A stretch of DNA of 64,000 bases from Anabas testudineus. Taxonomy: Eukaryota > Chordata > Actinopteri > Anabantiformes > Anabantidae. Location: NCBI RefSeq assembly GCF_900324465.2, contig NC_046612.1:3303943-3367942 (forward strand), given 5' to 3'. Shown one piece after another: positions 38,520 through 52,542 of this stretch (the stretch's first letter is position 1; every line of letters starts with the position of its first letter). The position numbers and the translations under genes were made by a program. Under the pieces are notes generated by a model that saw only the letters and a list, made by a program, of their open reading frames with translations, did no database searches and was not told where the DNA came from.

Positions 38520-40340
38520 CAAGGTGAGAAATGTTGTTTCATGCCTTTTTGTGGAACTGATATCCAGCCACAGAAATTTCACTACCTCACGGCCATACAA
38601 GCCCAGCTCAGACATGCAAATAAGGGTTTGTGAAGGCAGGAGGCAGATTCTCGTTTTCAAGAGAGAATTCAATAACCTACAGGTGACATGAAAAACTGGG
38701 GTCGACATACACTAAAAGATTCTTAACAGCAGTGCAGCATTGTTGGTAAACACTGACTAACAACCTGCACGAGGTAATGGCTTCATTTGGAAAGTATGTA
38801 GTTGCTGTTTCTGGGCAATAAATCATAAGCAGAAATATAATTCAGCCTTTGTGTAACGTGAGACTTTGACTTTGAGCTTTGTCGCTGTATTGGTAAGAAG
38901 AAATACAAATATCGAAACTTGAAGACTTTCCTTGACTCCACCCATGTTTTATCATAACAAATGATGGTAAAACATGCTTACACACCACAACCAGCTCCTC
39001 TTCTGTAGCTTAGAAAGGAAACTGGTGAAATGCCACACAGCTCCCTTTTGTACCATATATACCGTATATAGTCATGTTTCATTCTGGGAATTCTTCGCTC
39101 CTTGAAGGAATGAATGTCTGCCTTCCTCTTGATTAGCCTTTTTGGAATGATAACAGCATCCATTTTCCTTGTGACAGAGGCTCAGCTGTCACTAAAATGA
39201 GCAATTGTTGTTTTTGTTCTTTTTTTTTTTTTTAATTCTACATTTTTTTGAGGAAGTTTGGTGTTTGAGGCAGTGGCCTTCTGCTCGCCTCAGGTGACTG
39301 GTTCACCACTAATAATTCACCTTAACCAGAGATTACCCAGGTTCAACTCTTGTCACTTTATTCATCTAAACACATTCAGGCTGTACAATGTTGAACATTT
39401 ATAAACTGTTGATAGGAAGTGAATTCCTCGTGAAGCTCAGATGTGATGTTGAAATTTTCAGGTTTGGGCTGAGAAAACAAACCGCTTTAAAGATCCTAAC
39501 ATTTGTTCCACTTTTTTCTTCCCCCACAGCTCTTCACAGTCTTACGAAAACTACTGTTGTTGATATGAGGAAGCATTTTCACAAAGCAGTCGTGTCTATG
39601 ACGGACACAGGACCAAAAGATGAAACTACTGCTTTTCCATAATGTTGTGTATATATTTTTATTTTCCATTTCTTTTTTTTTTTTATGAAAGCACTGCTAT
39701 CCATTTGCTGCCATACTGTTGCACTGTACAGAGTAACTGTTAAGAGTAGATAAGAGGGTTTAGAAAGCTCATAAATCTCAGTCAGACGTATGCTTGTGTG
39801 TATGCATGAGGAAAATATTTTCCAAAATATTTTCTGTTGTAGGCCATTTCGATGCCTGTATTTATTATCTGATTTGTAAACAGACCTCATGGTGGCTGGG
39901 CCACGCCGGAGATTGGGAACATTCAGTTTCCTTATTCACTCTCAGAGGTTTATCAGAGGACAGGTAGCAGGTAGCACGGCAAAATGTTCATTGTTTTATT
40001 CTGAGAAATACTCCTGATTCTCTGAGTTGCTTTCAGGGTTGAAGATAGCTGTTTTGTAATAAACTTGAAATGCGTAGAGTACACTGGACCATACATTGTA
40101 CACTCACACCTGCTTAGGAATTTTGCATTGATTTCAACTGGGTTTTTTTTATACTCACTTAGGTTGAATCATATAGAATTTTAATAAACTATGTCCTTCC
40201 TAATCTGCCTTTTGAAGTCATGCTCATTTGTTTTACTAGCGTAGATTGTATTGAGCTTAGTGGTTTCAAGAAGATTCATATTTTTATATGCCTTTTCTTC
40301 TTGTGTACCAACTGTAGGTTAAGAAATAAACTTGAAAGTA
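38520..40340 (+). other. 3' UTR of the cdc42se2-like gene
   Basis: No other gene is supported. AT-rich with several AATAAA signals (40058-40063, 40325-40330). The long 3' UTR of mammalian CDC42SE2 is comparable in kind. Confidence 0.5.
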
Positions 40341-41820
40341 GCTAAATTACCACCTCCAGAGAAATGGGTTTGCGTTGATAAGGTTAGTTTACCTCATGTG
40401 TGTCCTATTTGTGCCCTCTGTTTTCACCAGGACACTTTGTGTTGCATTCTGTGTCTTTTCATGACTTCTTGGACATTATTGCGTTTTAATCTGGCAGAGG
40501 TCTTAAAAGTTTCGCGTTTCATCAAACCCCAACAGTTCTGCTGAAGCTGATACAGAATACTACGTGGCATTCAACCCAATCTGATCCATTTTGTGCACAG
40601 CGGTTTGCGAGGACGTTGCTTCAGTGTTCCCTGTGTGATGTCAAGATTATTTCTGTCTAAAACATTTATCATGACGCGTAGTTTCAAACCGCCCCTCTGA
40701 CCCTCTGTCTCTCTGAGCAGATGTTTCTTCTATTTGGGATCAATAAATGCAGCTAGTACTGATTACACTGATTGTTAGTTATTGATTGTTCGTGATCAGA
40801 CTATAGTTGATGTTCTCCATTTGATTTGCTGGCTGCTACGTTTGTTGTTCCCGGGTAATGTCGTATATTTCTAGGCTCCATTGAAAGTATTAATCAGAAA
40901 AGTCAGATGTGTTGAGCACACCAGCAGGCCTGGATGTATTAATGCATGTGATTGTCCTTCTTGTGCATCATTTGAAAAAACAGAATGTTGTTGTATTAAT
41001 ATTAAATTGAGCTAAGGTCTGTGTAGATTGGTGTTAAATTAGTGTTATTGTCAAAATATATATGATACAAGAATGGAAATTGTGAAGTTGGTACCAGGCA
41101 ACATTAAATATAAGATACAGACACAAATGACAATAAGAACCACCTTTGCCAACCTTCAGATATAATAATGTGATTCATCAGACCCAAACCTTGTCACAGA
41201 TCTATTGTACCTGTTTAAATGTTTCTGTAGTAATTCCTGTGTGACAAAAAAAGTCATTTGTGGTCGAGTTTGTTTTTCCAGCACTGGGCTAAATGCTGAT
41301 TGCAGTATCTTACATGACCAGCAGGCTGTGCTAGTGGACTGGTTGAATGTGACTTCAAACTTTGGTTCCTTTTGGGGTTCTTGTCACAGGACTTATTTTC
41401 TGATTCATACTGTAAATACGTAACATAAAAGTAATGGATCAATGGTTTATATGTATTCAGGGTAATATTTTTGGTCACTTTTCTGTATAACATTGCAGAG
41501 GAGGGAAGAGTCGGAGCAGTGTTGTTGTTTTTTCCCCCCTCAGGATCTGCTGATGTGTAGTTCCCACTTCAGGGGAAATTCACTTATTTTCCTGCATCTT
41601 TCCAGAACAAACAATGCAAAATAAATGTTATCTGTTGATGTTTCACCAGCCTGTGTGTTCTGTGTTTTCACTTCAGGCCAGAATCCCGAGAAGGGATGAT
41701 TAACTTGATTCTGACTGACAGCACAAATAAACATAATACTCAGCAGACTGATGATTAATGGCAGATGAAGTGTGGGTGTTTTGTTTTTTGGCCCTACTCT
41801 CTAAACATTTCTAAATATTA
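40341..41820. other. intergenic, nothing recognised
   Basis: AT-rich DNA between the cdc42se2-like 3' end and a repeat cluster. Open frames at 40332-40544, 41205-41423, 41254-41493 and 41540-41734 have no recognisable domain and no splice context that I trust. Confidence 0.4.
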
Positions 41821-41825
41821 GATAT

Positions 41826-42420
41826 TTTGACCTATTTTGGTCAGTTCAATTCAGCTGCACCAAAAGACATCAAAACAACCTCACTGTTCATTATTATTAA
41901 CGTTATTATTAGAAACAAAACAGATCCCACTAGGCGACAGTGGAGAAGGAAAACTCCAGCAGAACCAACTCAGAGTGGGTGGTCCTCCATCTGGACAGGT
42001 TCGGGTGAGTGGAAAGAGGAGAGAGAACAGAAAAGAAGCATCAGACAAAACATTAAACAGGTTGGTTGGGCCAAACAAACCAAGCAAACACTGGACACGT
42101 ACCGCTGCAACGTTTTAAGTCTAGTCCTAAATGTGGAGAGGGTGTCTGCCTCCAGAACCTGAACTGGAAGCTGGTTCCACAGAAGAGCTTGATAGATTAA
42201 GGCTCTGCCTCTTATTCTACATCTGGAGACTTTAGGAATCATAAGTAAACCTGCAGCCTGAGATAATCTGGTACAATGGGGTCTTTAAGATGTGATGGAA
42301 CTTGATCATCAAGTGCTTTATACAGGAGATTATTATTATATATAAGGAGAAGGATTTTAAATTGGATTCTGGATTTCACTGGGAGCCAGTGGAGATGAAC
42401 AGACATTTATTGAAAATGAA
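41826..42420 (+). repeat. high-copy teleost interspersed repeat, family unnamed
   Basis: Phrases here recur throughout many teleost genomes as I remember them: GAAAACTCCAGCAGAACCA, AATGTGGAGAGGGTGTCTGC, GAACTGGAAGCTGGTTCCA, TAGATTAAGGCTCTGCCTC, TCTGGATTTCACTGGGAGCC. It has no coherent ORF. Overlapping open frames on both strands (41827-42242) are by-products. It is probably a non-autonomous element, but I cannot give its class. Confidence 0.6.
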
Positions 42421-44087
42421 TATAAGAATGAAATATCTCCTTCTGTCAGGCATCTGACATGAGGTCACAAGTAGATATTTCTCTATACATGAGAAGCCAA
42501 TGAGGTTAGAAACCAGTGGTTTAATTAACTGGAAGGATTTTTATCAATGTATATGTTTTTATGGAAACTCAAAAAGAAAACTAGTCTGTCAAATAAATAA
42601 TAAAAACAAATGATAATAAAAAATAATATTTACATCTGAAATGTAGAGTGGAGGTAGTGAGCAACAACAAATTAAAATACTTAAAGTACCTGAACATTAA
42701 ATTTATGGCCGTACTTTCTACCACCATAAAACTAGATACTTAGTGCATTGTGTTGGTGACTCTTTATATGAAATGTCAGGTATTTTGTCACTAATCAGCT
42801 TCAGCACAAGGTGCAGGTGCAATTAAAAGCTGGAGTGGGTTAAGGTGTGCCACTTAAATGCTGTGCATGCTTCAAAGGAACCATAATTACTGTTCATAAT
42901 TTGTACATGTGCATCATGTGATGAGTGCGAATGTTTTCCACTATAAAGCCCGCCAAGTACTAACCCAAATCCCTGCTGGTTATTACCAGAGCATTTCCTT
43001 CTCCAGTTACGGGGTGTGCCTGACATCTTATTTATTTAAGCAAATAAAGTGCTCAAACAAGGAAGTGCTGCATTCACTGACACACAAACACAACAACGCT
43101 TGTTCTGTGCTTTTTAAACAGAATAAATACACAGGATTTACACAGTCACAACAAAAAGTCAGCACATTACAGGTCAGCTTCTTACATCTACCACATCCAT
43201 TCGACAGAATAATAATTCTCCATTTTTGATAAACCAAATAAACAGTGTGAGGGTATCTCTAACACTCCGTGTTTTCAAACTGTGCTGTCAAATTTACGAT
43301 AATGCTTTTAGAGGATGTAGATACATATGCAATAACTGTAAAAAAAAAAATACAAAAAAAATACAAAAGCTTATAAATACTCTCAGAAGTTGTTATTGAA
43401 GAGGTCAAAAGAAAATAATGTTCTTCACTAGCTTTTACACTAAAAAATACCTATTTAAAATAATTATAAAAACAAAACAAAAATAAACTGCCTGTACAGA
43501 CATTTGGTGCCTCAAAAAAAAAGAAAACAAAACACTCACGAGTATCTAAAGGAGAAAGTCTTAAAATATGGAAAAACAAAGGTACAGGAATCACACACTG
43601 AAGAAAGTCTACAGGCGATAAAGTACAGTACATATACATTTTAGTCTTCTAGGATCTGATGGCCAAAAATGGGAGTTTTGAACTTCACTGATAAACCCAC
43701 AAACTGTCCGCCTCTGTCTGCACTCACCGACCATGGCTAAAGCCAGTAAAATATTACAGCAATAACTGATCTTGCACTTTGGCGAAATGAGATCTGTGTA
43801 CAGTGTAATGTGTGGTTTGAGCTTGGTGTCATTTCAGTGAACCCACTGAAGTGATGATGACAAAGCTTGGCTTGGAACAGGATATTCATGTCAGCACGCT
43901 CAGCAAACGCAGTGACCGAGCAGCTGACTGACAGAGCAGCACTGTCTGCCTGCTCTCGCTCTCTTGTTTCTCTATTTCAGTGGACAACTCAGCAGAACAG
44001 CTGAAGGTTAGCAAGAAAGCCTCAAGGTTAAACTGCTTTTAATGAAACACACAGAAAATGCAAGAAGCAGGAGGACGAGCCGTCGGC
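42421..44087. other. repeat remnant and 3' UTR of the irf gene
   Basis: 42635-42735 shows weak AGTACAAGTA-type repeat words (ACTTAAAGTACCTG, GTACTTTCTACCACCA). From about 43000 to 44087 the AT-rich sequence is best read as the irf 3' UTR on the minus strand, with possible AATAAA signals (TTTATT on plus) near 43031. Confidence 0.4.
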
Positions 44088-44576
44088 TCACGGCTGCGGC
44101 ATCAGTGTTTGCTGATGTGTGGACCAGTCACTGAGTTCCTTGATGTAGCTGGGACCAAACAGATCACTGTAGTTCTCTGTGTGCGGAGGATACGGGTTAT
44201 CATCACCAGCACCTGCAGCACAGAAAACAGCTTTTAAACCTGTTTGCAATGATAGAAACAGATGGAGCTCTGTATTGTTTGAGCTGTGCATTATTATACA
44301 TTAACACACACACACACACACACACAAATATTTCCCCACTACTTCAGCACATAATCTGTCTTATGGATATATGAGTTAGATTTATTAAATGGAAGCCTGA
44401 AATACAACATTGTAATACTAAGCATGCATTAAAGGTGCATTAATATTTAATACACGATTTTCAACCTTGGTCAGCAGAGCCCTGCCATTACTAATTAGTA
44501 GTCTAATTGTCTTGAAGAGTTTTGAAGAAGGATTTTTCTTTTTGCGCAGTAGAAATGTATCATCTACGCCGTCCAT

Positions 44577-44612
<36 letters not shown>

Positions 44613-47600
44613 CCATCCGTCCATCCATCCATCCATCCATCCATCCATCCATCCATCCATCTAAACTATGTGAGTCAGTTTTCATAGTGAACGTAATCAT
44701 TATGTTGTGAGGCAGCAGATCTTTTAAATAAAAGTGCTACATTCATTAAGTGAAGGCTTATTTCACCTTATCACGTTTTAAATCTTCCACGTTATGAATG
44801 ATTGCTCACTGAACATACAATTGAGGCCTAAAGAATCAAAAGCCTGTTGACCTACTAGACCACAGCAATGTTCAAAGTACACACACACTTACACTGCCAG
44901 TGGTCCCACAGTGTGTGTGGTCTCCATCCTCTATGCTCCCCAGTCTGGTTCCAGAGGTCAGTATTGCTTAGGTGGTCCATCAGCTGTGGCAGACGCAACA
45001 GGATAAACCACAGTGTTCAGGCAGAAAAAACAAAATGAGTTCAGTTTGATTCAGTTATTTAAAGCTCTGATACCTTGAACACCGCCTCACTCTGCTCCTG
45101 GTCCTCTGGTTTGTTCTCCCACATCCCTGCACAACAACAATAAGCTATCATGGACTTCAGGCCAGCACAGCTCTGTCTCCCATCGTCACCATGCAGAACC
45201 ACAAACCTCTCACCGTGTGTTTGACTGCTGCTGAATGTGTCTCCTGCAGTGGCCTCCACCTTCTGTGGTGTGTCTGAAATGGGTGCTGTCATCGCGGTCG
45301 TTGTTGTTGTGGGATGCCAAGTGTGCGTGTTGAATGTGTCATCTCCTAAACTCGTGTGTCTTTCTCTGGGCCTGCTGAACAACCGCAGACCTGAGACAGT
45401 GGAGGAGGGGCAGCACCATCAGAGAAGGTCAGTCTGTTAAAATACTGTTCGGCCCGTGGGGACAACAACAGTTTACGTGCATGTCCTACCTCTTCTACGT
45501 CTGTGTGTTTGTGTGCTGGGCAGCATCCTGTAGACCCTGTAGGCGTTGCTGCCTCTCTTCCTGCTGTGTTCCCGCAACTCACAGATGTCGGGCAGAGAAT
45601 TCAAAGCACAGCGGAAATTTGCCTTCCACGTCTTTGGATCTGGTTTGTCTTTGCCTGGCCGGTACCGTCCTGGAGTGATCAAGCAAAAGGGACAAACATT
45701 GATTTGTTAATGTGTGTTTCTCGGTTGTGTCATTTTAATCCTCAGTTTTTGGACCTTAATTTTGCTTTATGCTAATTTGACTAAAATTAAATTAGCTCAA
45801 ACTGATCAACAAATACAGAAAATGGAGCTTGAGGCGTCTCCAGGTTGTATATGGGAAAAAAAAGAAGTTTAAACTGCAAATAAGTTTCAGTTCTGAACTC
45901 TTCATTTCCTGTCGCAGCTGGTTTAAAGATTAACTTGTCCCTCAACTGCCCTCTCCTCTGTTTCATTTCTAACCGCCTCCAGCACAACTGTTGGCTGTGG
46001 TAAGAAGTGAGAGCTGATGCAGCTGTAACCACATGTGATGGTACTGTCACGGTGTCCCGGAGCACACCTGTACTGTACACCTGTGTGTCACTGCAGCCAC
46101 GGCAGAAGAGAAGTCAAAAGAAAACGTCCTAGAAATATGATTGCTGTGACCTTCTACTGGGTTATCAGGTTTATTCTTCAGTTTGGGTCATTTATGATTT
46201 GAAATAGATTTGAACACTGACAGTTGGCCGTCAAACTGCACGAGCCTGCTACAGATTTCCAATAAGCATGGTTTTCATATGAGTCATTGTCAACTCTTCT
46301 CTCTAAGAAAAACTGAAAGTAAACACAGAGTAGCACCCTGCTGCATCTCCTCTAGACTAAAACAAAACTTTCCCTCACTCACAAATAAATAACTAGTTTA
46401 AAATGAAACACTTAGATTTTCCTCTGTCTTCCCAGCCTGTCGTGTGTCTTTAGCACATGTTGGATGTTAGAAGATGTGTAAAAGGATGTTTTGAAAAGAT
46501 CTTTCTTCAGACAAGAGTTCAATTTATGTCCCAACCTGTTTTACACTAGTTTTACAATGGGGATAGTGAACATTTTACTGTAATCTCCTTTTCAGAAGAA
46601 TAATTCAACAGCTCTACACATCACCAGGTGCTTGTTAGTGCATCTGTGTATTTGCTCACAGCAGGAACTTAAATCATTCAGATCTACATTAGTGTCATTA
46701 TTCAGCACGTTTGTCATTTCTATGTTTCCTAATGTGACTGTAACCACTTTAGCTGTGCTGCTAGCTTCAAGAAACATAATCTAACATCCGCTTGGGGTCC
46801 ATCTATCATCAACACAAGTGACTTCATGTTCAAATGTGACTCCACAGTGTGATTTGGATCAGAGCCAGTCCTCTGAGAATAACTGAGAGCCACTGGAGCT
46901 TAAAAAGATCCACTACGGATCATTTACAGTAGTTAAACGCTGCCAAGAAGAAAAAGGAGCACAGCCTCCCACAGTCATCACTGGCCTAAGCGCTCTCCAC
47001 AGGTTTTTAAGCATCTATAGTTTTTTAAACTATGGTGATGATAGTATTACCTATTGTGACATGTTAAACTCCTGGAGAGCAGTCCTGTTGTACTTTGACA
47101 GCAACATGATCACCCTGCACATTTACAGCAGTTGAATTGAACTGGAGCTTTCCCACAACGTGATGGAGCTACGGTCACAAACCATGACTTTCCCATGACA
47201 CAATAATATGAGGTTAGTTTGACACGTGTGTACATGTTCATGTATCTTATGGCACCAAAGCAATTCACACTGAGTGATTGTCCAAATATCTCTATTCTGT
47301 ATGAATTACAATTAAATGTGTTTCCCTGCTCTTGATAATTGCACATACAATGGGGCATTGAGCTATCTGTGGCTTGTTTGTAATTAACATTTAGCTGCGT
47401 TTTTTAGGTTAATGTCCTGTCCTCATCACTTTGATGGAAAATAGCTGTTGAGAGGAATGTAGTTCGTCTTGAAAGACGTGGGCTGAACCTTACAGTACTG
47501 CTCTTCACTGGAAACACTTCTGCTAGGGAAGAAACAGGTTTGCAGGACAATCTCATCAGGATGGTTTAACTAATTTGCTGAACAAACAGCCGATTGGTGT

Positions 47601-48580
47601 CATTAAATATTATCCAACTGCAGTGACATTCAAAAACTCAGTGTTTATCTTTCTATGTTTGGATCATTGAATCTTCATTGGCAGCTGGTATGTACCTTAA
47701 CCACCAGCATACCTGGACACTGTGAAGGGAACAAACGAATGCACACACTGCTCTCTTCACAGGTGGGAAAGCAGAGGTCGCTCATTTGTATTTTTGGTTT
47801 TCTTTGGGTGATATATTGATTTAAAATGTGAAAATCCACACAAGCACGGGGAGAACATGGAGACACCACACAGACAGGCCTCCGTCAGGGAAAGGCTCAA
47901 CTTTACTGTTGTGACACTGTACAGCTCCGATAACCAAACGGGGATCAAAGGCGTTTCTGTTTTACAAGTGTGAATATATGACAGGTGAACACACACTGGG
48001 CACTTTGTGATATATTCTGAGATCATACATACTGATTTCACTAATTGATTTCCTGATTGATAACTGATGCTCTAGTGCCGTGACTCTGAGCGCAGGAGGC
48101 CACTGACAAGTGACAACAAACATTCATTTTCCTCTGGTTTTACTCATAGGTTGCTCTGTATCAAAGCACCACCATGCAGGTGAAACTGTAAGAATGCAGT
48201 ACAAGGTATCAGACACAGTGTTTCAGATGGACAGACTAGGAGCGGATAGATAAAACACATATGTGCGTTTTTGTTTGGGTTTCCTACCAGTGTGCATCGC
48301 CCAGCTCCTGAAGAGTGTAGCATCCCGGTCAATACTCCAGCCATGACGAGCAGCATGTTTCCATGGAATTTGAAAGATCCGTGCTGACTGTTGAAATACA
48401 AACAAATAGCACTGAACATGGTACACTGCTGCACCCGGGTGTGTATGTGTGTGTATAAGATGCTGAGATGGTGACATAGAGGGGTCCTACCTGGTCCAGC
48501 CAGCTGACTCCGGGATACTTCCCAGACTGAATCTGCTCCTCCAGCCACGGCCTCAGCCTCAGCCGGACCGGTTGTTGCAT
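44088..48580 (-). CDS. irf1: Interferon regulatory factor, IRF1/IRF2/IRF11 subfamily (7 coding exons)
   Basis: Winged helix-turn-helix transcription factor that binds interferon-stimulated response elements. Coding exons in transcript order: 48491-48580, 48288-48387, 45490-45669, 45214-45390, 45074-45126, 44893-44983, 44088-44212; 271 residues. The DNA-binding domain fills about 1-115. It carries the family tryptophans in [22 protein letters not shown] and FRSWAMHTG, then [19 protein letters not shown] and the YRVYRMLP end that marks the IRF1/2 group. The C-terminal half is Thr- and acid-rich with no IAD1 that I can see, again as in IRF1/2. It is shorter than human IRF1 (325). Intron 4 (45127-45213) is 87 nt, open in frame, and if retained would give 300 residues. 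It could be irf1a, irf1b or the fish-specific irf11. Position near cdc42se2 mirrors human 5q31. Convergent to nothing; il4r lies upstream. Confidence 0.9.
44304..44326. repeat. (CA)n microsatellite
   Basis: About eleven CA units in intron 6 of the irf gene. Confidence 0.85.
44572..44660. repeat. (CCAT)n microsatellite
   Basis: About 22 CCAT units with two CCGT variants, in irf intron 6. The unit makes open Ser-Ile-His-Pro or Met-Asp-Gly-Trp repeats in several frames on both strands. These are not genes. Confidence 0.95.
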
Positions 48581-50260
48581 GCTGCAGTTTAAACTTCAGG
48601 TGTGCAGAATGGTGTCACCAGCTACACAAGAGTTTCAGCAGTAACAGAAAATTTCTCAGGAGCTCCGATTAAATCAGGTAACTCTGAGACTCTTCCTCTC
48701 TTCCTCCTCCACTGCATTCTTCCAATCAAAGCTCACACAGTTGTGACAATCTTGTTCCTCCTCCAATAACCATGCTCACTGCTTAGGTAACTCCTCCAGT
48801 TACAGGAAACACTGCATTTCTTCTCTTCAGGGTGAAACTCTATGTATGGAGGAATGATGAAGTGGAGAATTCTCAAACCTGCGGGCTAAAGTATTTTGGT
48901 GGTCTTGTTTTTTTTTTTTTTTTGGTGTGGTTCTACATGTATATGCAGGACATCTAACAGATGGAAGCACAAAACTCTATGTGACACAAGCTGCTGATTT
49001 TAATTTTAAGTTTATATGAAAGAGTCTATTGAATTTAGCTTGTTCACCTCCTGTTGACATTCACTTGACAACTTCAACTTGTATTGCTTTAATGCAATAG
49101 TTCCTGTAAGTTATATTTAAATATGATGTGTGTTTTTGCATAAGTTGGATCACACTGAAGTAGTTTGAAGACTGAAAGTGTGTTTTTTCATTGTGTAGCC
49201 TTGCAGTCGGTTTACTATATATTTATGTGCACAGTGGTCACACGCATGCTTTACATATACAAGTAAAATAATTTTCATTTACTCTGCACTCACTAAAAAA
49301 AGATCACCACAAATATCCATATACACAGTTTATCAACTTTAATAAAGTACATCAAATACAAATAAACACATTTTCAACACACATTCATGCACTACATGCA
49401 TGGACAAAGCAATACTGGATTCAAAGTCTAAATACTTTTTCTATTTTACAACAATGCATTTCCTTTTTTCTACAGTGAGAGTACAGAGTATGAAGGTTTG
49501 TAGATCTGGAGTATTTAAGCTTCCTAAGTGGCACTGATGAAAAAAGAAAAGAGGGAAAAGAAACTCCTCAGAGACGTCACAGTATCCTGCAGCACATCCT
49601 GAAACAAACAAAATGCCCCCTGATGGTCTTACAGAGAAATACTTTTCTTTGATGTGATGTGTAATGCCTCCTGTTTCAACGTGACGCGCTTCTGTGGAAG
49701 TGCCTCACCAGTTCCACAGAAGAGCAATAAGGAAGTAATTTCACAACCCTGAATGCCAACAGCTGACTCTCAAAATGGCTCCGGATCAAAGTCAAAAATT
49801 AGCCAAATCTACAATTTTTCTTGTAAAATTAGGCCAGAGAAAGATTGAAACAACCTAAACCTTAAATAGCTCTGTTAACACTGACCTGTTACACAGGCTT
49901 CACACGTTTAGGACAAACGATTTCACACAATGTGTTTCCCTCTTTATACAGTCTTAAACAAATAATTGTCCCAGGAGCTATGTAGATTCAACTTTGAAAC
50001 ACAAGAGGACTTAGTTCAGTATCACATCACATCTTGAAAGCAGATAACACGTGTTTTCTGTTTTCTATTAGCGGTTTTACAGTGCCATCATAAAACTGTA
50101 CACAAATGAAATGTTTCTAAGGTGTAAATGTGCGTTTTCATGGGTGCAAAGCAGCAAAATATCTACAACAGCCTTTAACTAAGCAGCTACAGTATGTCCT
50201 AGTGGAGAATAAAGTCAACTGAAAGTTTTAACCGCTCTTATGTCTAAATTGTTATGTCTT
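48581..50260. other. irf promoter side and il4r copy A 3' UTR
   Basis: 48581-48830 is the presumed irf 5' leader/promoter; I found no clear GAS or ISRE core. From about 49300 to 50325 the sequence is the likely 3' UTR of il4r copy A. A T-run (48909-48923) interrupts the interval. No other gene is supported. Confidence 0.4.
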
Positions 50261-50325
50261 TTGTTTCTCAAATGACACAATACCTGCAGCGATAACAACA
50301 AGGATGAATACACAACAATTCAGTG

Positions 50326-52455
50326 CTACACACTCTGATATCCACTCTCTGTGATTATTGGCATGTGGGCAGACATCAAAGGCATAAGAGGTCTTTGGAG
50401 ACCACCGTGGACATTGTTAATAAAACCTGGAATCACTGGAGGGATCTTGGCAAATGATGCCTCTGGATATTTGTCCAAATGTTCCTCGTCCTCACCTCTT
50501 ATCTGCTCTGAACGCAGAACATCAGACCTGCCCACGAGATTTTGAAATGCCTGGTAGTCGTCATCCACTGATAGAAAGCTGTGGGAGTCTGCAGGCACGT
50601 GACCGTAAAAGGGATTTTCATCACATACAAAGGCAGCCACACGTTTTCCATTAGCGTCTGTTGCACCACTCACCACCTGATCAAAGCTCCCACACCCAGC
50701 CTCCACGCTGGACGCAAGGTCACATGAGGCCGAGGACAAACTGGAATCTTCTGCATATGCAGAATCCGCATTGCACTGATGATACGACATGTCTGTTGGC
50801 ACGTGAGATGAAGCCAGCAGTGCTAAATTAAAAAGCGGGCAAGACGGGACCTGCTGCTCAGCACAGGCCACAGCGTCGCCCTCGCTACGATGGTACTCAG
50901 AGTCGCAAACTATATCAGAACGTGTCTGCACCTCGGAGCTGTCTGTCATAACCTGCTGTGAGCAGCTGGGGATGAGAATGGAATAGGTCCTGTTGTCAAA
51001 TCCGGATGATTCAGAAGTCACATCATCATCTCTGACACCACAGGGATTGGACAGAGCACAGAACAAACCACTGTCTTTGTTTGAGTCTAAAAATTGGCTG
51101 GTAGTTACAGGTGACATCGGGCTGATATTAGGGAAGGCTTTACACAGAGCGTCCTGAACACCGCCTATAATGTCAGCTGGTTCAGCATTAGCATAACTGA
51201 GACAAGAGGAGCCGGTGCTGATCCCACTGCTGTGCTCAGTGTTCTCACTGCTAGTGTCCGTCAGCAACCCCTTCAACCTGAAGACAGAGAAACATGTTAC
51301 TAAAACCCAGAAATCCTTAAAGATACGTGTGGTGTTACTGATGAACTAGTGCAGCCGCACTAACCATGAGTTGCTGTCATCTGGAACAAGGGGCTCAACA
51401 TAGACCGAGGAGATGAAGAGTGGCTCGGGCTTCAAGAACTGAAAACAGAAGGATACAACATGATTAGAACTGATCCAATCCAGTCACTTCCAATTCCAAA
51501 TTAACACTTTAGAATTCTTCCTGTTAGACCTGTAAAGCCCGACCCATTAGTTTCAATCTGCAACTAGTTTAAATCTTTTTACGTCCTTTTTATTTCACCT
51601 TGTGGTAGGTGAAACACAAATGTCACTACCTGAAGACATTTTAGATTTCCATGCATGCACTGCACATATAATCTGCCAGGGGGCAGAGGACATGTGTCTG
51701 AGTGTATCTAATAGGTTTTGAGGGGAAAGTATTGACCAAGCTGATGATTTAAAGGTCTCAGAAACTGGTCTTTCAAATATGATACAAATGACATTAAAGA
51801 GTTGTCAGCTGTAACATCATGAATTAGTACAGAGGAACTAGTTGTCCATGCTTTAATGCTACAAGTCACGTGTATCCCACTCTCGTGAATGCACAATGTC
51901 AAGAAGGCCTGGAGGACAATTCATTCCATCTGACTCAAACGTTCACGTTCTTGTGCATAAGTTAAATTGATTAGATTATGAATGCAAACAAACGTGCAAC
52001 AAAAATCACCACATGGTAACTCCAGTTTTACATGTTTTGCCGCACACTCGGATCTAAGCTTCCTGGTTTGGACACTTTGTCACGGTGCAAAACTACAATT
52101 GCATTTGTGAGGTCCTTCTATTAATTTTGTAGGGTTAATAATTAACCTGTGGAGACACCTGGCGGAGTTGAGCAATGAATGGTAGCAGTGTACGTGCGAC
52201 TTGTTTAACTGCATGCTTGTAATTTCTTTAACTTAACTTAGCACTTCACAAAGTTAATTCCCTTGTTTTGGTGTGTTCTTTTAATTTTTAATTGGTAAGG
52301 ACAGCGACAGGCTAGCCTGATTTGACTTACTCTGCTTTAGTCGGAGAAGCAAGAAGAGGAAGAGGAAACTGCATTTACACCTATATGCTGCTTTGGGCCC
52401 AGACACTCCACAGTAGATTATATTAGGTTTTAGTTCATCTTTTAAGTCACCACTT

Positions 52456-52491
<36 letters not shown>

Positions 52492-52507
52492 TATTATTAT
52501 TATTATA

Positions 52508-52542
<35 letters not shown>

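Noticed and set aside
41827-42242. Overlapping open frames of 68-111 codons on both strands
   Set aside because: They lie inside a high-copy interspersed repeat with no coherent protein.
44418-44710. Repetitive Met-Asp-Gly-Trp and Ser-Ile-His-Pro open frames
   Set aside because: Pure translation of the (CCAT)n microsatellite within an irf intron.
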